A stretch of DNA of 48,335 nucleotides from CAZAXU01 sp964489245. Lineage in GTDB: Bacteria > Bacteroidota > Bacteroidia > Flavobacteriales > Flavobacteriaceae. A model generated the notes under the pieces. It had not been told where the DNA came from, did no database searches, and worked only from the letters and a program-made list of their open reading frames with translations. Below, one piece after another: positions 40,006 to 48,335 of the stretch (the stretch's first letter is position 1; each line of letters starts with the position of its first letter). Both the position numbers and the translations under genes were made by a program. Location of the stretch: contig CAZAXU010000012.1 in NCBI GenBank assembly GCA_964489245.1, forward strand, positions 1 through 48,335, read 5' to 3'.

Positions 40006-41916
40006 CTATCTCAATTTGACTTGTTCGATTTTTTCAAAAGTATCCGGATTGATCACTTCCAAATCAATGTGTTGTCCATCAACTTTGAAAAGCATCAGCG
40101 CATGAAGCGTTGAAAACTTTTGCACGCTTTTTGTCCAAGGCAATTTTTCTAAGGAATAATAAGGTGCACCTGCAGAACCATTGGTGATTTGAACAAAAGG
40201 TCTGTTGAATCTTAATCGTTTTCCTGTCCAACTTTTCGGATAAATCGGTGTATTGTTGTCAACAATCAGCCTACTGTAATTATGTTCGTCTCCGGCTAGC
40301 AACGCCACAAATTTTTTGCTTTGGTTAACCAAAATGTCCAAGAGTTGGTCTCTTCTTTCAATAATGCCTTGCTGAACGGGTTTACCTGCAATATAAGGGC
40401 GTATTTCATTGTTCCCGTCATACCACATATCATCACCCGAATGCCCCGCATTTGGGAACGCCGGAGTATGAAATGTAACGATTACATGGTCTATATCTTT
40501 ATCTTCTTCAAATTTTTTGATGCTTTGCTGGAGCCAAGCCAGTTGGTTATCCATGATGTATCCATGTACGTTCCCCGACGAAATCGGAATATACATTGTT
40601 GTGGGTGCATACCAATAATTTGAATTCATCACAATCACCGCCAAATTCCCGTAGGTATAACTATAAACATTTTCTTTATATGAAGGAAAATCAATCGATT
40701 TTTTACTCGGATCATATCTGTTTCCGTCTTCACTTTTCAAGTTGCTTTCCGGCAACACAAAATTATCTGCAAAAGTTTTTTCGGCGCTATATTTGTCAAA
40801 CGGAAATTTATCAATTGCAATTTCTCCCTCAAAATGACTTTTTCCTGTATAATCCGTCTTTTTAAAAGTTGTTTTGATGGCTTCATGATTTCCCATTCCG
40901 ACATACACAGGTTTGTTGTGCCAGAAATTTTCCATCACACGTTTCCAATTGGCATATTGCAGATTTTGAACGCCATTATCTCTCTTATAACCGCTGATCA
41001 TATCTCCGGTAAATTGGAAAAAAGCAGCATTTTTATAGTCGGCAAACATGACCATTTTTTTCATTACATAGGCATTTACGCCATAAAGGTTGCGCTCTCC
41101 TCCTCCTTTTCCTGCTCTCGAATCTGATGCATATGCAAATGTAAAAGCGCTCCTGCATCCTTTTTTCGGGGCTGTTTTAAAATGATAGTGTTCTTTCCAT
41201 CCGTCATAAATCACCGTATAATCATAATCAGTTTGCGGTTTTAAATCACTGATTTCAATTTGGTGATCTTTGGTTGGAAAAATATCGGAATAAACACGTT
41301 CTCCAATTCTGATTTGTGCCATCACAAGTTTGTTGGTCTTAAAAGAAATCACCAATCTGTCAGATTGCATTTTATTCACAAAAGGACCTTCTGTAATTGT
41401 CAAATCAACTTGAAAAGGTCCGGAACCTTTGAGATTGACTCTGCCATCATAAATAATTTCACCTTTTTTGCTGATGATTCTGTAGCCGAGACGTAACTTT
41501 TTGGTTTGTTCCCAGTCGATATAGTCATAGACTCCCGCAAGATTTTTAAGATTGATTTCCGCTTTGCCCGATTTGATTTTAACCGTTCTTTTGAAATAAA
41601 CGGGCAGCGGATATTTGACACCATCTGTTTTAATCAAACCAAAATGAATTTTTCCTTCAAAATCTTCATTTTTAAAATCAAAAGCTACACCATTGGTCGT
41701 TCCAACGGGATCTTTAGTGAAATTTTCAAATGTTTTATAAGGTTTTCCTTTTCTTATCAACGGATAAAATTGTTTTTTATAAGAAATTCCTACTTTATTT
41801 TTCTTTACTTTAATGTTTGCATAAGACTTTGGAACATTTATGTTTTGTGCGCTAACGGCAAATGAAAAAAACAGTATTGCGGAAAGAGAAACAATGTATT
41901 TATCAATGGTTTTCAT
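40006..41916 (-). CDS. Secreted purple-acid-phosphatase-like metallophosphoesterase
   Basis: The 636-residue protein has a signal peptide ending near residue 23 (AVSAQNIN). Beta-rich N-terminal domains (about 30-250) follow, ending in a fibronectin-III-like unit (ISDLKPQTDYDYTVIYDG). The C-terminal phosphoesterase domain has metal ligands Asp265 (ASDSRAG), GD at 304-305, GNHE at 342-345, histidine in VTFHTPAF, and the GDEHNY loop late in the domain. It probably releases phosphate from organic substrates outside the inner membrane. A TATTTTTG box (41961-41968) lies 44 bases upstream. The large N-terminal extension is longer than in simple PAPs. Confidence 0.82.
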   Translation of the reverse strand: MKTIDKYIVSLSAILFFSFAVSAQNINVPKSYANIKVKKNKVGISYKKQFYPLIRKGKPYKTFENFTKDPVGTTNGVAFDFKNEDFEGKIHFGLIKTDGVKYPLPVYFKRTVKIKSGKAEINLKNLAGVYDYIDWEQTKKLRLGYRIISKKGEIIYDGRVNLKGSGPFQVDLTITEGPFVNKMQSDRLVISFKTNKLVMAQIRIGERVYSDIFPTKDHQIEISDLKPQTDYDYTVIYDGWKEHYHFKTAPKKGCRSAFTFAYASDSRAGKGGGERNLYGVNAYVMKKMVMFADYKNAAFFQFTGDMISGYKRDNGVQNLQYANWKRVMENFWHNKPVYVGMGNHEAIKTTFKKTDYTGKSHFEGEIAIDKFPFDKYSAEKTFADNFVLPESNLKSEDGNRYDPSKKSIDFPSYKENVYSYTYGNLAVIVMNSNYWYAPTTMYIPISSGNVHGYIMDNQLAWLQQSIKKFEEDKDIDHVIVTFHTPAFPNAGHSGDDMWYDGNNEIRPYIAGKPVQQGIIERRDQLLDILVNQSKKFVALLAGDEHNYSRLIVDNNTPIYPKSWTGKRLRFNRPFVQITNGSAGAPYYSLEKLPWTKSVQKFSTLHALMLFKVDGQHIDLEVINPDTFEKIEQVKLR

Positions 41917-42004
41917 TTTGTATATATATTTTGTGTATGGTGAATATTTAATTTTCGAGACAAAAATAAATTAATTTTTACTTACATATTTCGAAAATAT
42001 GATT

Positions 42005-42012
42005 TAATTTCG
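42005..42012 (+). promoter_or_regulatory. -7 box for tatA
   Basis: TAATTTCG, a TTCG variant of TAnnTTTG, lies 24 bases before the tatA ATG. No clear -33 element is seen. Confidence 0.35.
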
Positions 42013-42036
42013 TTTTTTGAAATAAAAACTATTATT

Positions 42037-42228
42037 ATGACCGCATATGTATTACCTTTAGGAATGGTTGGATATCCTCAACTCATCTTGATTGTTGTTG
42101 TTGTGCTTATCTTGTTCGGCGGAAGAAAAATTCCGGAACTAATGGGCGGGCTTGGCAAAGGAATTAAAGAATTCAAAAAGGCAACCCAAGATGAAGAACC
42201 TAAAGAAAACGAGAAAAAAGAGGAATAA
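42037..42228 (+). CDS. tatA: Sec-independent protein translocase subunit TatA
   Basis: The 63-residue protein has one N-terminal helix (about residues 5-25), the hinge FGGRKIPELMGGLGKGIKEFKKA, and a short acidic-basic tail (EEPKENEKKEE). This is a normal TatA, the pore-forming subunit for export of folded proteins. It differs from the longer TatB-like protein at 15368. Its stop abuts the stop of the convergent DUF4837 gene with no bases between, so the two transcripts must overlap. Confidence 0.93.
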   Translation: MTAYVLPLGMVGYPQLILIVVVVLILFGGRKIPELMGGLGKGIKEFKKATQDEEPKENEKKEE

Positions 42229-43197
42229 TCAATTTTTTTTGTTTTTCACTGTTTTCAGAATAGCTTCTAATTGAACGATATAATCTCTTTTATCGATTGA
42301 AGGGGCATATATAAAGCCTTCGGCAACTATCATCCTTTTGTTCTCGGTGTCAAAAATCGTGTAATTGATATAAGGTCCTGCCATAAAATCTTTTTTCATA
42401 TTCCATAAGCCTCTGCTTTCAAGAGCTTTCATGCCGTCAATTTGCAATATTTGCTGTGACGGAGAAAAAGTCATCTTGGTTTTCATATAAGTGCCGTCTG
42501 CCGGACCGGGAATAAAATGTTTGCCTATGGAATCTCTATATTTCAAAACATTTCTACCTTGCAAATCCAATGAATCTTTAATCGGTATTTGATAAAGCAA
42601 AATATCTTGCTCTCCGTTTTTTACGTCTCTTCTAAACCAAAAAAAGTCTTTTTGATGATCTACCAAATTAAAGAAATCAGGTATTTCAATTGAAATGTCC
42701 AGTTCTTTTTCTACATCAGAATTGTCTCTAAGCGATTTTCTGTGCAGACGCTGTAAATTTTTGATTTCAGATGCCTTGAACTTATCGATAAGCTCTCCTA
42801 TATGTTTGCTTATAATTTGTTTTATTTCTTCGTTATCTCTCCCCTCTATAATTGCTATCATCTGCGGATTGGCTCGCACATTTCTTTTGATTCTGATTCC
42901 GGTCTTACTGCCTTTCTTGATAATCAAAAGGTTTCTCAATGTGAGAAATATGCCATTGTATAAATCCGGTGATACTTGCCTGATTGAGAACAAAGGCTCT
43001 GCCTGAGGCAAATCATTATAGTCAACTGCAAGATATTTTCTCAAACTATCTCCCACTTCGGAGCGCCAATCTTTGTTTTCCATAATCAGCATGATGTTGT
43101 GTGTTCTTCCCGACGAATCCGGAAGAATAATATCATTTTTTCCGTTATCACAAGAAAAAAAACCGGTTAACAGAAGAAAATAGAGCAATTTTTTCAT
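42229..43197 (-). CDS. DUF4837-family lipoprotein
   Basis: The 322-residue protein has a lipoprotein signal peptide with Cys16 (GFFSCDNG). The body matches what I recall of DUF4837 proteins of Flavobacteriia: a HNIMLIMENKDWRSEVGDSLRKYL opening, an IRQVSPDLYNGIFLTLRNLLIIKKG segment, and a late YEFI/GPYINYTIFDTENKRMIVAEGFIYAP-type region. The function is not known. It is the last gene of the pgk-mltD-DUF4837 operon, four bases after mltD, so it may take part in cell-wall turnover. Confidence 0.8.
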   Translation of the reverse strand: MKKLLYFLLLTGFFSCDNGKNDIILPDSSGRTHNIMLIMENKDWRSEVGDSLRKYLAVDYNDLPQAEPLFSIRQVSPDLYNGIFLTLRNLLIIKKGSKTGIRIKRNVRANPQMIAIIEGRDNEEIKQIISKHIGELIDKFKASEIKNLQRLHRKSLRDNSDVEKELDISIEIPDFFNLVDHQKDFFWFRRDVKNGEQDILLYQIPIKDSLDLQGRNVLKYRDSIGKHFIPGPADGTYMKTKMTFSPSQQILQIDGMKALESRGLWNMKKDFMAGPYINYTIFDTENKRMIVAEGFIYAPSIDKRDYIVQLEAILKTVKNKKN

Positions 43198-43201
43198 ATG
43201 T

Positions 43202-44806
43202 TTAGGATTTATAAATTTTGAGTTTCATTCCGGGTTTCAAAGTATAATTTTTCCCCATTCCATTCCATTTTTTCAGTTGAGAAACCGTCACATTATATTT
43301 TCTTGAAATATTCCATAACGTATCTCCTTGCTTCACGCTGTGCATCAAATATTTCTTACCACCAAAGTTTATCTTTCTATTTGTTTTTTTTTTTGAACGA
43401 GAACTTGTTGCAACGGCATATCCGGAATAGATTCTCAGCCTCTGTCCTATGCGCAACCTATTTGATCTCAGATGATTCCATCTCTTGATTTTTGAAATAC
43501 TCACTCTATATCTTCCGGCAATCTTTCCCAAAACATCTCCTCTTCTGACTCTATAGGTTATATAATTATTCAGTTTATAAAACTTGGGGAGCGGTTTTTC
43601 TTTTTTGTCTAAATCTTTCTTGACCAAATCATTGATTAGAATTTCATTGTTCACAAAAACTCCTACCAATTCCAAAGGCAACTTTAAAGTATAATTCTTC
43701 CCTTCTACATAAGGAATAACATTCAATTTATATTGTGGATTTAAGAACTCCAATTCTTTCTCATCAATTTTCAACAATTTTGATATTTGCTTGAAGGTGA
43801 TGGTTTGTTTCACTCTCAAGGTGTCTGTGGCTATGTAGTGAAAATTGGGTTTGGTTGACACAATACCATAGTCTTTTGCATATTCTCCCAAATATAGTGT
43901 AGCTTGAAACATGGGCACATAGCCTGCCGTTTCTCTTGGAAGATATCGTCTTATATTCCAATAGTTAGTGTGTCCTCCTGAACGCCTGATTGCTTTTGTC
44001 ACATTTCCGGCACCGGAGTTATATGCTGCCAAAACCAGATTCCAATCTTTAAAAATCTTGTATAAATCTTGCATATGATGACATGCCGCTTCGGTTTCTT
44101 GAATCGGGTCAAAACGTTCATCTACATAGGTATTAATCTCCAAACCATACATCTTTCCCGTTGAATACATAAATTGCCATAAACCTCCTGCACCCGCTCT
44201 GGATACGGCTCTCGGATTTAGCGCAGATTCTATAATTGCCAAATATTTCATTTCCAAGGGGATATTATATTTTGCCAATTTTTCTTCAAAAATGGGAAAA
44301 TAATATTCTGCCATCCCCAATAGTTTTCCCAGACTTTTCTTTCTTTCTTTGAGAAAAACTTTGATCACTCTTGCCAAAGACGGATGATATAAAATATCTA
44401 ATTGTGTTTTTTGATTCAACAAGGCTAGTTTCTGCTGAATTTCAAGAGAATCCAAAATAATTTCATTTTCTGATTTCAAACTGTTTCTTATCTCATGAAT
44501 ACTGTCAAAAAGAACAGGCTGATAGAGTTCCTTGAACCATAGACTATCAATGCGTTTTGCCTGAGGCAAATCCGTCAAAACAACATTATCTATGGTCAAT
44601 TCATAGTCTCCCGAAACATAAGAAACTTCTGAAGTGGAAACTCCTTGAATGGAAACATTTTTTTCTACATGATTGATTTTCTTTTTCTCAAGCTGATTCA
44701 GGCTGATTGTATCTAAATTTTTTGTCTTATCTAAAAAAATCGTATCATTTTGAGCTTGTATATCCAGCAAACTCAATAACAATATAAATAAAAATATATT
44801 CTTCAT
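43202..44806 (-). CDS. mltD: Membrane-bound lytic murein transglycosylase with LysM domains
   Basis: The 534-residue protein has a signal peptide (cleavage after about residue 18, IQAQND) and an SLT domain (about 165-300) with the catalytic glutamate in AIIESALNPRAVSRAGAGGLWQFM and the AAYNSGAGNV motif. Two clear C-terminal LysM repeats follow (YRVRRGDVLGKIA and HSVKQGDTLWNIS); a weaker third may lie between them and the SLT domain. It cleaves peptidoglycan glycan strands with formation of anhydromuropeptides. It follows pgk by three bases and is followed by the DUF4837 gene. No lipobox is seen despite the family name, so the membrane anchor is doubtful. Confidence 0.9.
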   Translation of the reverse strand: MKNIFLFILLLSLLDIQAQNDTIFLDKTKNLDTISLNQLEKKKINHVEKNVSIQGVSTSEVSYVSGDYELTIDNVVLTDLPQAKRIDSLWFKELYQPVLFDSIHEIRNSLKSENEIILDSLEIQQKLALLNQKTQLDILYHPSLARVIKVFLKERKKSLGKLLGMAEYYFPIFEEKLAKYNIPLEMKYLAIIESALNPRAVSRAGAGGLWQFMYSTGKMYGLEINTYVDERFDPIQETEAACHHMQDLYKIFKDWNLVLAAYNSGAGNVTKAIRRSGGHTNYWNIRRYLPRETAGYVPMFQATLYLGEYAKDYGIVSTKPNFHYIATDTLRVKQTITFKQISKLLKIDEKELEFLNPQYKLNVIPYVEGKNYTLKLPLELVGVFVNNEILINDLVKKDLDKKEKPLPKFYKLNNYITYRVRRGDVLGKIAGRYRVSISKIKRWNHLRSNRLRIGQRLRIYSGYAVATSSRSKKKTNRKINFGGKKYLMHSVKQGDTLWNISRKYNVTVSQLKKWNGMGKNYTLKPGMKLKIYKS

Positions 44807-44809
44807 AAA

Positions 44810-46000
44810 CTAATTTTCTAATAGTGCACTTATTCCGGGCAATTCCTTTCCTTCCAACATTTCGAGAAGTGCCCCTCCACCCGTGGAAATATAACTGATT
44901 TTATTTTCAAGTTTTAATTTTTTTACGGCAGCAACAGAATCTCCTCCTCCCACCAACGAATAAGCTCCCTTTTCCGATGCTTTTCCTATGGATATTCCAA
45001 TGCTTTCAGTTCCCTTGGCAAATTTTTCAAACTCAAAAACACCGGCAGGTCCATTCCAAATAATTGTTTTAGATTCTTGAATGATTTTGTCTAAAATCAA
45101 AATGGTCTCCGGACCAATATCAAGCCCTTGCCAATGATCCTGAATCTGTTCCACAGAAACCACCTTTGTCTCAGCATCATTGCTAAATTTATCTGCAATA
45201 AGAACATCAACCGGAAGTATCAAATTGATATTCTTTTCTTTTGCTACTTTCATAATTTTTTGTGCCAACCCCAATCTATCATTTTCAACGATGGAATCAC
45301 CAATATTATTATCCAAAGCTTTTAAAAAAGTATAAGCCATTCCACCAACGACTATCAAATTATCGACCTTACTTAACAAATTTTCAATCACTCCTATTTT
45401 GCCAGACACTTTTGCACCGCCAATAATCGCCGTAATCGGATGTTCTCCTTTGTCCAAAGCTTTACGGATGCTTAGAACTTCTTTTTCCAATAATTTTCCA
45501 AAAGCTTTATTTTCGGGAAAAAATTGTGCAATCACGGCAGTTGACGCATGCGCCCTATGTGCTGTTCCAAATGCATCATTGACATAAAAATCTCCCAATG
45601 CCGCAAGGGACTTGGCAAATGAGACATCTCCTTTTTTCTCCTCAGGATAAAATCTCAAATTTTCCAGCAACAATACTTCATCGTTTTTTAGATTATCTAC
45701 AGCCGTTTTAACTTTGGAACCAATGCAATCATCAACAAATTTTATGTTGACTCCCAGTATTTTTTCAACCGTCGGGAGGATATGTTTAAGAGAAAGACTA
45801 TCATCAAATCCTTTTGGTCTTCCCATGTGTGACATTAAAATAACTTGTCCGCCATCATTTAAAATTTTCAGGATTGAAGGTTTTGCCGCTTCAATCCTTG
45901 TTGTATCGGTTACTTCTAAACTATCATTTAAGGGAACATTGAAGTCTACTCTGATTAAAACTTTTTTGTTTCTAAAATTAAAATCATCGAGTGTTTTCAT
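44810..46000 (-). CDS. pgk: Phosphoglycerate kinase
   Basis: Pgk moves phosphate from 1,3-bisphosphoglycerate to ADP in glycolysis. The 396-residue protein has RVDFNVPL at about residues 17-24, LMSHMGRPKG, the IIGGAKVSGKI loop, WNGPAGVFE, and the nucleotide loop GGGDSVAAVKK before STGGGALLEMLEGKELPG. These are the complete family signatures at normal length. It is first in pgk-mltD-DUF4837, has a TAGATTTG promoter box 20 bases upstream, and is separated from ppiD by a strong terminator. Why a glycolytic gene leads a murein gene is not shown by sequence. Confidence 0.97.
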   Translation of the reverse strand: MKTLDDFNFRNKKVLIRVDFNVPLNDSLEVTDTTRIEAAKPSILKILNDGGQVILMSHMGRPKGFDDSLSLKHILPTVEKILGVNIKFVDDCIGSKVKTAVDNLKNDEVLLLENLRFYPEEKKGDVSFAKSLAALGDFYVNDAFGTAHRAHASTAVIAQFFPENKAFGKLLEKEVLSIRKALDKGEHPITAIIGGAKVSGKIGVIENLLSKVDNLIVVGGMAYTFLKALDNNIGDSIVENDRLGLAQKIMKVAKEKNINLILPVDVLIADKFSNDAETKVVSVEQIQDHWQGLDIGPETILILDKIIQESKTIIWNGPAGVFEFEKFAKGTESIGISIGKASEKGAYSLVGGGDSVAAVKKLKLENKISYISTGGGALLEMLEGKELPGISALLEN

Positions 46001-46020
46001 GGAATATTTTTTTAATCAGA

Positions 46021-46028
46021 CAAATCTA
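46021..46028 (-). promoter_or_regulatory. -7 box for the pgk operon
   Basis: TAGATTTG on the minus strand fits TAnnTTTG and lies 20 bases before the pgk ATG, just downstream of the ppiD terminator. Confidence 0.5.
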
Positions 46029-46060
46029 CAATTTTATCTTATGACTGAAAAGTGTCGTAC

Positions 46061-46092
46061 AAAAAAAGTCTCAAATACTTGAGACTTTTTTT
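46061..46092 (-). terminator. Strong bidirectional-type intrinsic terminator after ppiD
   Basis: Arms AAAAAAAGTCTCAA (46061-46074) and TTGAGACTTTTTTT (46079-46092) are perfectly complementary around an ATAC loop. The minus-strand reading ends in seven T residues, terminating ppiD before the pgk promoter. The symmetry would also serve the other strand. Confidence 0.9.
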
Positions 46093-46116
46093 ATATTGTT
46101 AAACGATTGCCGTATT

Positions 46117-48252
46117 TTAATAGAAAAGATTTCTTTTATCCTTGATTTCGTTCTTTTTCTTCAAGGCTTCAATCACTTTAGTGTTCAGCCTTACCTGTTG
46201 TTCTTTCTTAATTTTTTCCACATACGGAAGATAATTTTTTACATCTGCGGCTTTTTTAACTTCAGTCGTTTTAATCACATATACCGCTACATTTCCTTCA
46301 ACGGGTTCTGACAGTTTATCCGCTTCAAGCATAAATGCTTTTCCAACAACTTTTTGTTCTCTTCCATAACCGGGAATGGTCGGGTTTGCCAAAGTCACTC
46401 CGGTTGCTACCCCAATCTTACCACCGCTGTTTTTTGCCATTTCATCCAAATTCTTTCCTAAAATCTTTTTCTTAATCAATTCTGCTTTTTTCTGTCTCAA
46501 CAAAATAGGCTTGACTAAACGAGATGCTTCTTCTGCAGGCATCAGACCTTTGTCATATTTTTTGACCAATCTAACGACAGCATAACCATTATCCAAATCA
46601 AATTTGCTTACATCGCCCACTTCGGTATCTTTTTTATATGCCCATCTGATAAATTCTCTCTGCACACCAAGCCCCGGAATTTGATCGTCATATCTTCCTA
46701 ATTTTCTAACCGGTTTGACTTCATAAGAATTTTCTTGTGCCAATTTCTTAAAATCATCTGCTTTCAATGCTTTCTCGGCAAATTTAACTGCATTGGCAAA
46801 AATGGTATTTTCAGTTTTTGTCGAAGGTTCCACATTTCTGACAATCGTTGCCAATTTTACGGTTTTCTCCGGATTTGTCTTATCAAAAATCTTGATAATA
46901 TGATAACCGAAATCGGTTTCTACCATTCCAATGCTTCCTTTTCTGTTATTGAAAATGAAATCGTTGAACTTAGGAACCATTCTTCCGTAGGTGAACCAAC
47001 CCAAATCACCACCTTTTGTTTTTGTCGGACCGTCAGACATTTTTTTGGCATAGTCTGCAAATTTTGCAGCGTTTGCCTTGACAACTCTCAAGAGGCTGTC
47101 TGCCGTTTTCTTTGCTTCTTCTTTTGTTCTGGATATTCCCGGATTTGCTCTCAAAGCCCCTTTATAGGCAATCAATATATGGCTGGCTTTTGCAGAATCC
47201 GCCACTTTTTTTGTTTCTAAAACCTTTGACAAAAATATTCTGTCATTACTAACATACGGACCTATAATATCTCCTTTTGAAAGAGAATCTATGCTTTTTG
47301 TGATTCCCACATTTTTTAAATCTTTTTCAAAATAATATGCCGGTGGACGTTTTTCATCAGAATATTTGTTTACGAATTCTTCTGCATTTTTCGTATTTCT
47401 AAAACCTTGCTTTGTTTTCTTTGCTTTGGTTTTTTCATCGAAAACTTCTTTGTCTTCCACTAATTTTTTGAGATCATTGATAATGGCATTTTTATCTTCT
47501 TCAGAGGGTTTCAAAGGAATCATAACATATTCGATATCTCTTCCTTCTTTCATCTCATATAAATCTTTGTGCTTTTCAACATAAGCGGAAATTTCATCTT
47601 TAGATACGCTCACCGTTGAGTCTGCAATTGACGTATAGGGAACCGCCATATATTTGAAATCGACATTGTCATTTTCAAAATGATATTTCCATTCTCCTTC
47701 TTTCAAGCTGGGAACCAAGCCTGCTTTAATCATGTCGAAATAAATTCTTTCTTTTTCGCTTTCTTCCAAACCTCTTTCATAGTTTTTCCAAGCTTCATAG
47801 GCTTCCGGATTTGAATTTTTGCCATCTTCAATTCTTTGCATATAATCTAAAAGTGCATTTTCGTCAAAAACACCTTGCTGATTAGTAAAAGATCTTTTAA
47901 TATTCGGATCGTTCAACACCAATTCTCTTAATCTATCAGCTCCTACTTGAATTCCCAGCTCATCAAATTGATTTCCGAGAACAGCTTCTTTTATCACTTG
48001 ATTCCAAACTGATTTTACGGCTTGCATGCTGGAAACTCTATTGCCTCCGTTTTTCTGCATGATTGCCACTCTCTTTTGAAAGTCTTTTGATGATACTTTT
48101 CTGCCTCCTACTTCAGCAATTGAATCTCTTGAGCCTTTTCCGATTGAACCTGCATTTTTAATCAGACCTTGAATTACAAAGGCAAAAAGCGCCAATGCAA
48201 TAATCATAATTAAGAATCCCGAGCGTTTCTGTATTTGTCCTAATATTGCCAT
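46117..48252 (-). CDS. Membrane-anchored peptidyl-prolyl isomerase/chaperone (PpiD/SurA-like)
   Basis: The 711-residue protein starts MAILGQIQKRSGFLIMII, with one membrane helix at about residues 13-31 and the rest in the periplasm. A SurA_N-like chaperone region follows, with DFQKRVAIMQ and KSVWNQVIKEAVL. The parvulin domain (about 355-455) has KASHILIAYKG, GGDLGWFTYGRMVPKFNDF and ETDFGYHIIKI. It assists folding of envelope proteins. I start at 48252; a TTG at 48285 would begin inside the promoter box. It is longer than E. coli PpiD (623 residues), as is usual in Bacteroidota. The gene ends at a strong terminator. Confidence 0.88.
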   Translation of the reverse strand: MAILGQIQKRSGFLIMIIALALFAFVIQGLIKNAGSIGKGSRDSIAEVGGRKVSSKDFQKRVAIMQKNGGNRVSSMQAVKSVWNQVIKEAVLGNQFDELGIQVGADRLRELVLNDPNIKRSFTNQQGVFDENALLDYMQRIEDGKNSNPEAYEAWKNYERGLEESEKERIYFDMIKAGLVPSLKEGEWKYHFENDNVDFKYMAVPYTSIADSTVSVSKDEISAYVEKHKDLYEMKEGRDIEYVMIPLKPSEEDKNAIINDLKKLVEDKEVFDEKTKAKKTKQGFRNTKNAEEFVNKYSDEKRPPAYYFEKDLKNVGITKSIDSLSKGDIIGPYVSNDRIFLSKVLETKKVADSAKASHILIAYKGALRANPGISRTKEEAKKTADSLLRVVKANAAKFADYAKKMSDGPTKTKGGDLGWFTYGRMVPKFNDFIFNNRKGSIGMVETDFGYHIIKIFDKTNPEKTVKLATIVRNVEPSTKTENTIFANAVKFAEKALKADDFKKLAQENSYEVKPVRKLGRYDDQIPGLGVQREFIRWAYKKDTEVGDVSKFDLDNGYAVVRLVKKYDKGLMPAEEASRLVKPILLRQKKAELIKKKILGKNLDEMAKNSGGKIGVATGVTLANPTIPGYGREQKVVGKAFMLEADKLSEPVEGNVAVYVIKTTEVKKAADVKNYLPYVEKIKKEQQVRLNTKVIEALKKKNEIKDKRNLFY

Positions 48253-48282
48253 CTTTTCTGTATATATTTTTTCATTAGTCCG

Positions 48283-48290
48283 CAAAAGTA
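48283..48290 (-). promoter_or_regulatory. -7 box for ppiD
   Basis: TACTTTTG on the minus strand, followed by C, precedes the ATG at 48252 by 30 bases. The region upstream extends to the window edge, so a -33 element cannot be judged fully. Confidence 0.5.
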
Positions 48291-48335
48291 CGACTTATTA
48301 TGAAAAAATGAAAATCTTTTTTTTTGCTTATTTTT

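Noticed and set aside
46735..47220. Plus-strand open frame of 161 codons opposite ppiD
   Set aside because: Cys/Phe-rich product with no domain; antisense to the parvulin domain.

Overview
The window looks like chromosomal DNA of a member of the Bacteroidota, most likely class Flavobacteriia. The evidence is a low G+C, AT-rich sequence, repeated promoter boxes of the Bacteroidota type (TAnnTTTG, sometimes with TTTG about 17-22 bases upstream), lipoproteins with short K-rich signal peptides, and typical flavobacterial gene blocks (ftsK-lolA-lptF/G; pgk-mltD-DUF4837 facing tatA; M1 peptidase-tatA/B-PAP2). Genus cannot be set from the sequence alone. No rRNA, tRNA, CRISPR array, transposase or phage gene was seen. 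Coding density is high and the longest gene-free stretch is only 253 bases (20716-20968).

Region 1 (about 50-12320, all on the minus strand) is a surface-polysaccharide locus. Read from its promoter it runs: rfbB, rfbA, a WbpP-type UDP-GlcNAc epimerase, pseB, a broken pseC, an AlbA/HATPase protein, pseF, a tandem-GNAT protein, a DUF4143 ATPase, pseI, an AAA ATPase, and a flippase. It should make dTDP-4-keto-6-deoxyglucose, UDP-GalNAc and CMP-pseudaminic acid. However, pseC has lost about two thirds of its length, no PseG hydrolase is visible, and rfbC/rfbD are absent. Three unrelated NTPase genes, not sugar enzymes, are interspersed in the cluster. Two of them carry a perfect palindrome at their promoter: 37 bp at 4796-4832 and 14 bp at 2475-2488.

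Region 2 (12436-22639) is housekeeping and envelope: an ICMT/PEMT-like methyltransferase, a secreted M1 peptidase, a TatA/B protein, a PAP2 phosphatase, then on the minus strand ftsK-lolA-lptF/G, then ridA and pepT. Region 3 (22653-31041) has gcvP, a KAS III-like enzyme and, back to back, a VWA-lipoprotein/TonB operon and an uncharacterised membrane protein/lipoprotein pair. These four may form an envelope module.

Region 4 (31045-48252) holds sixA, an alpha/beta hydrolase, mtaB, pheT and tmk (minus); a LOG protein, folP and a CrtI-like oxidoreductase (plus); a large secreted metallophosphoesterase (minus); tatA (plus); pgk-mltD-DUF4837 (minus); and a PpiD-like chaperone (minus) separated from pgk by a strong terminator. 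The least ordinary part of the window is the decayed, NTPase-interrupted pseudaminic acid locus.
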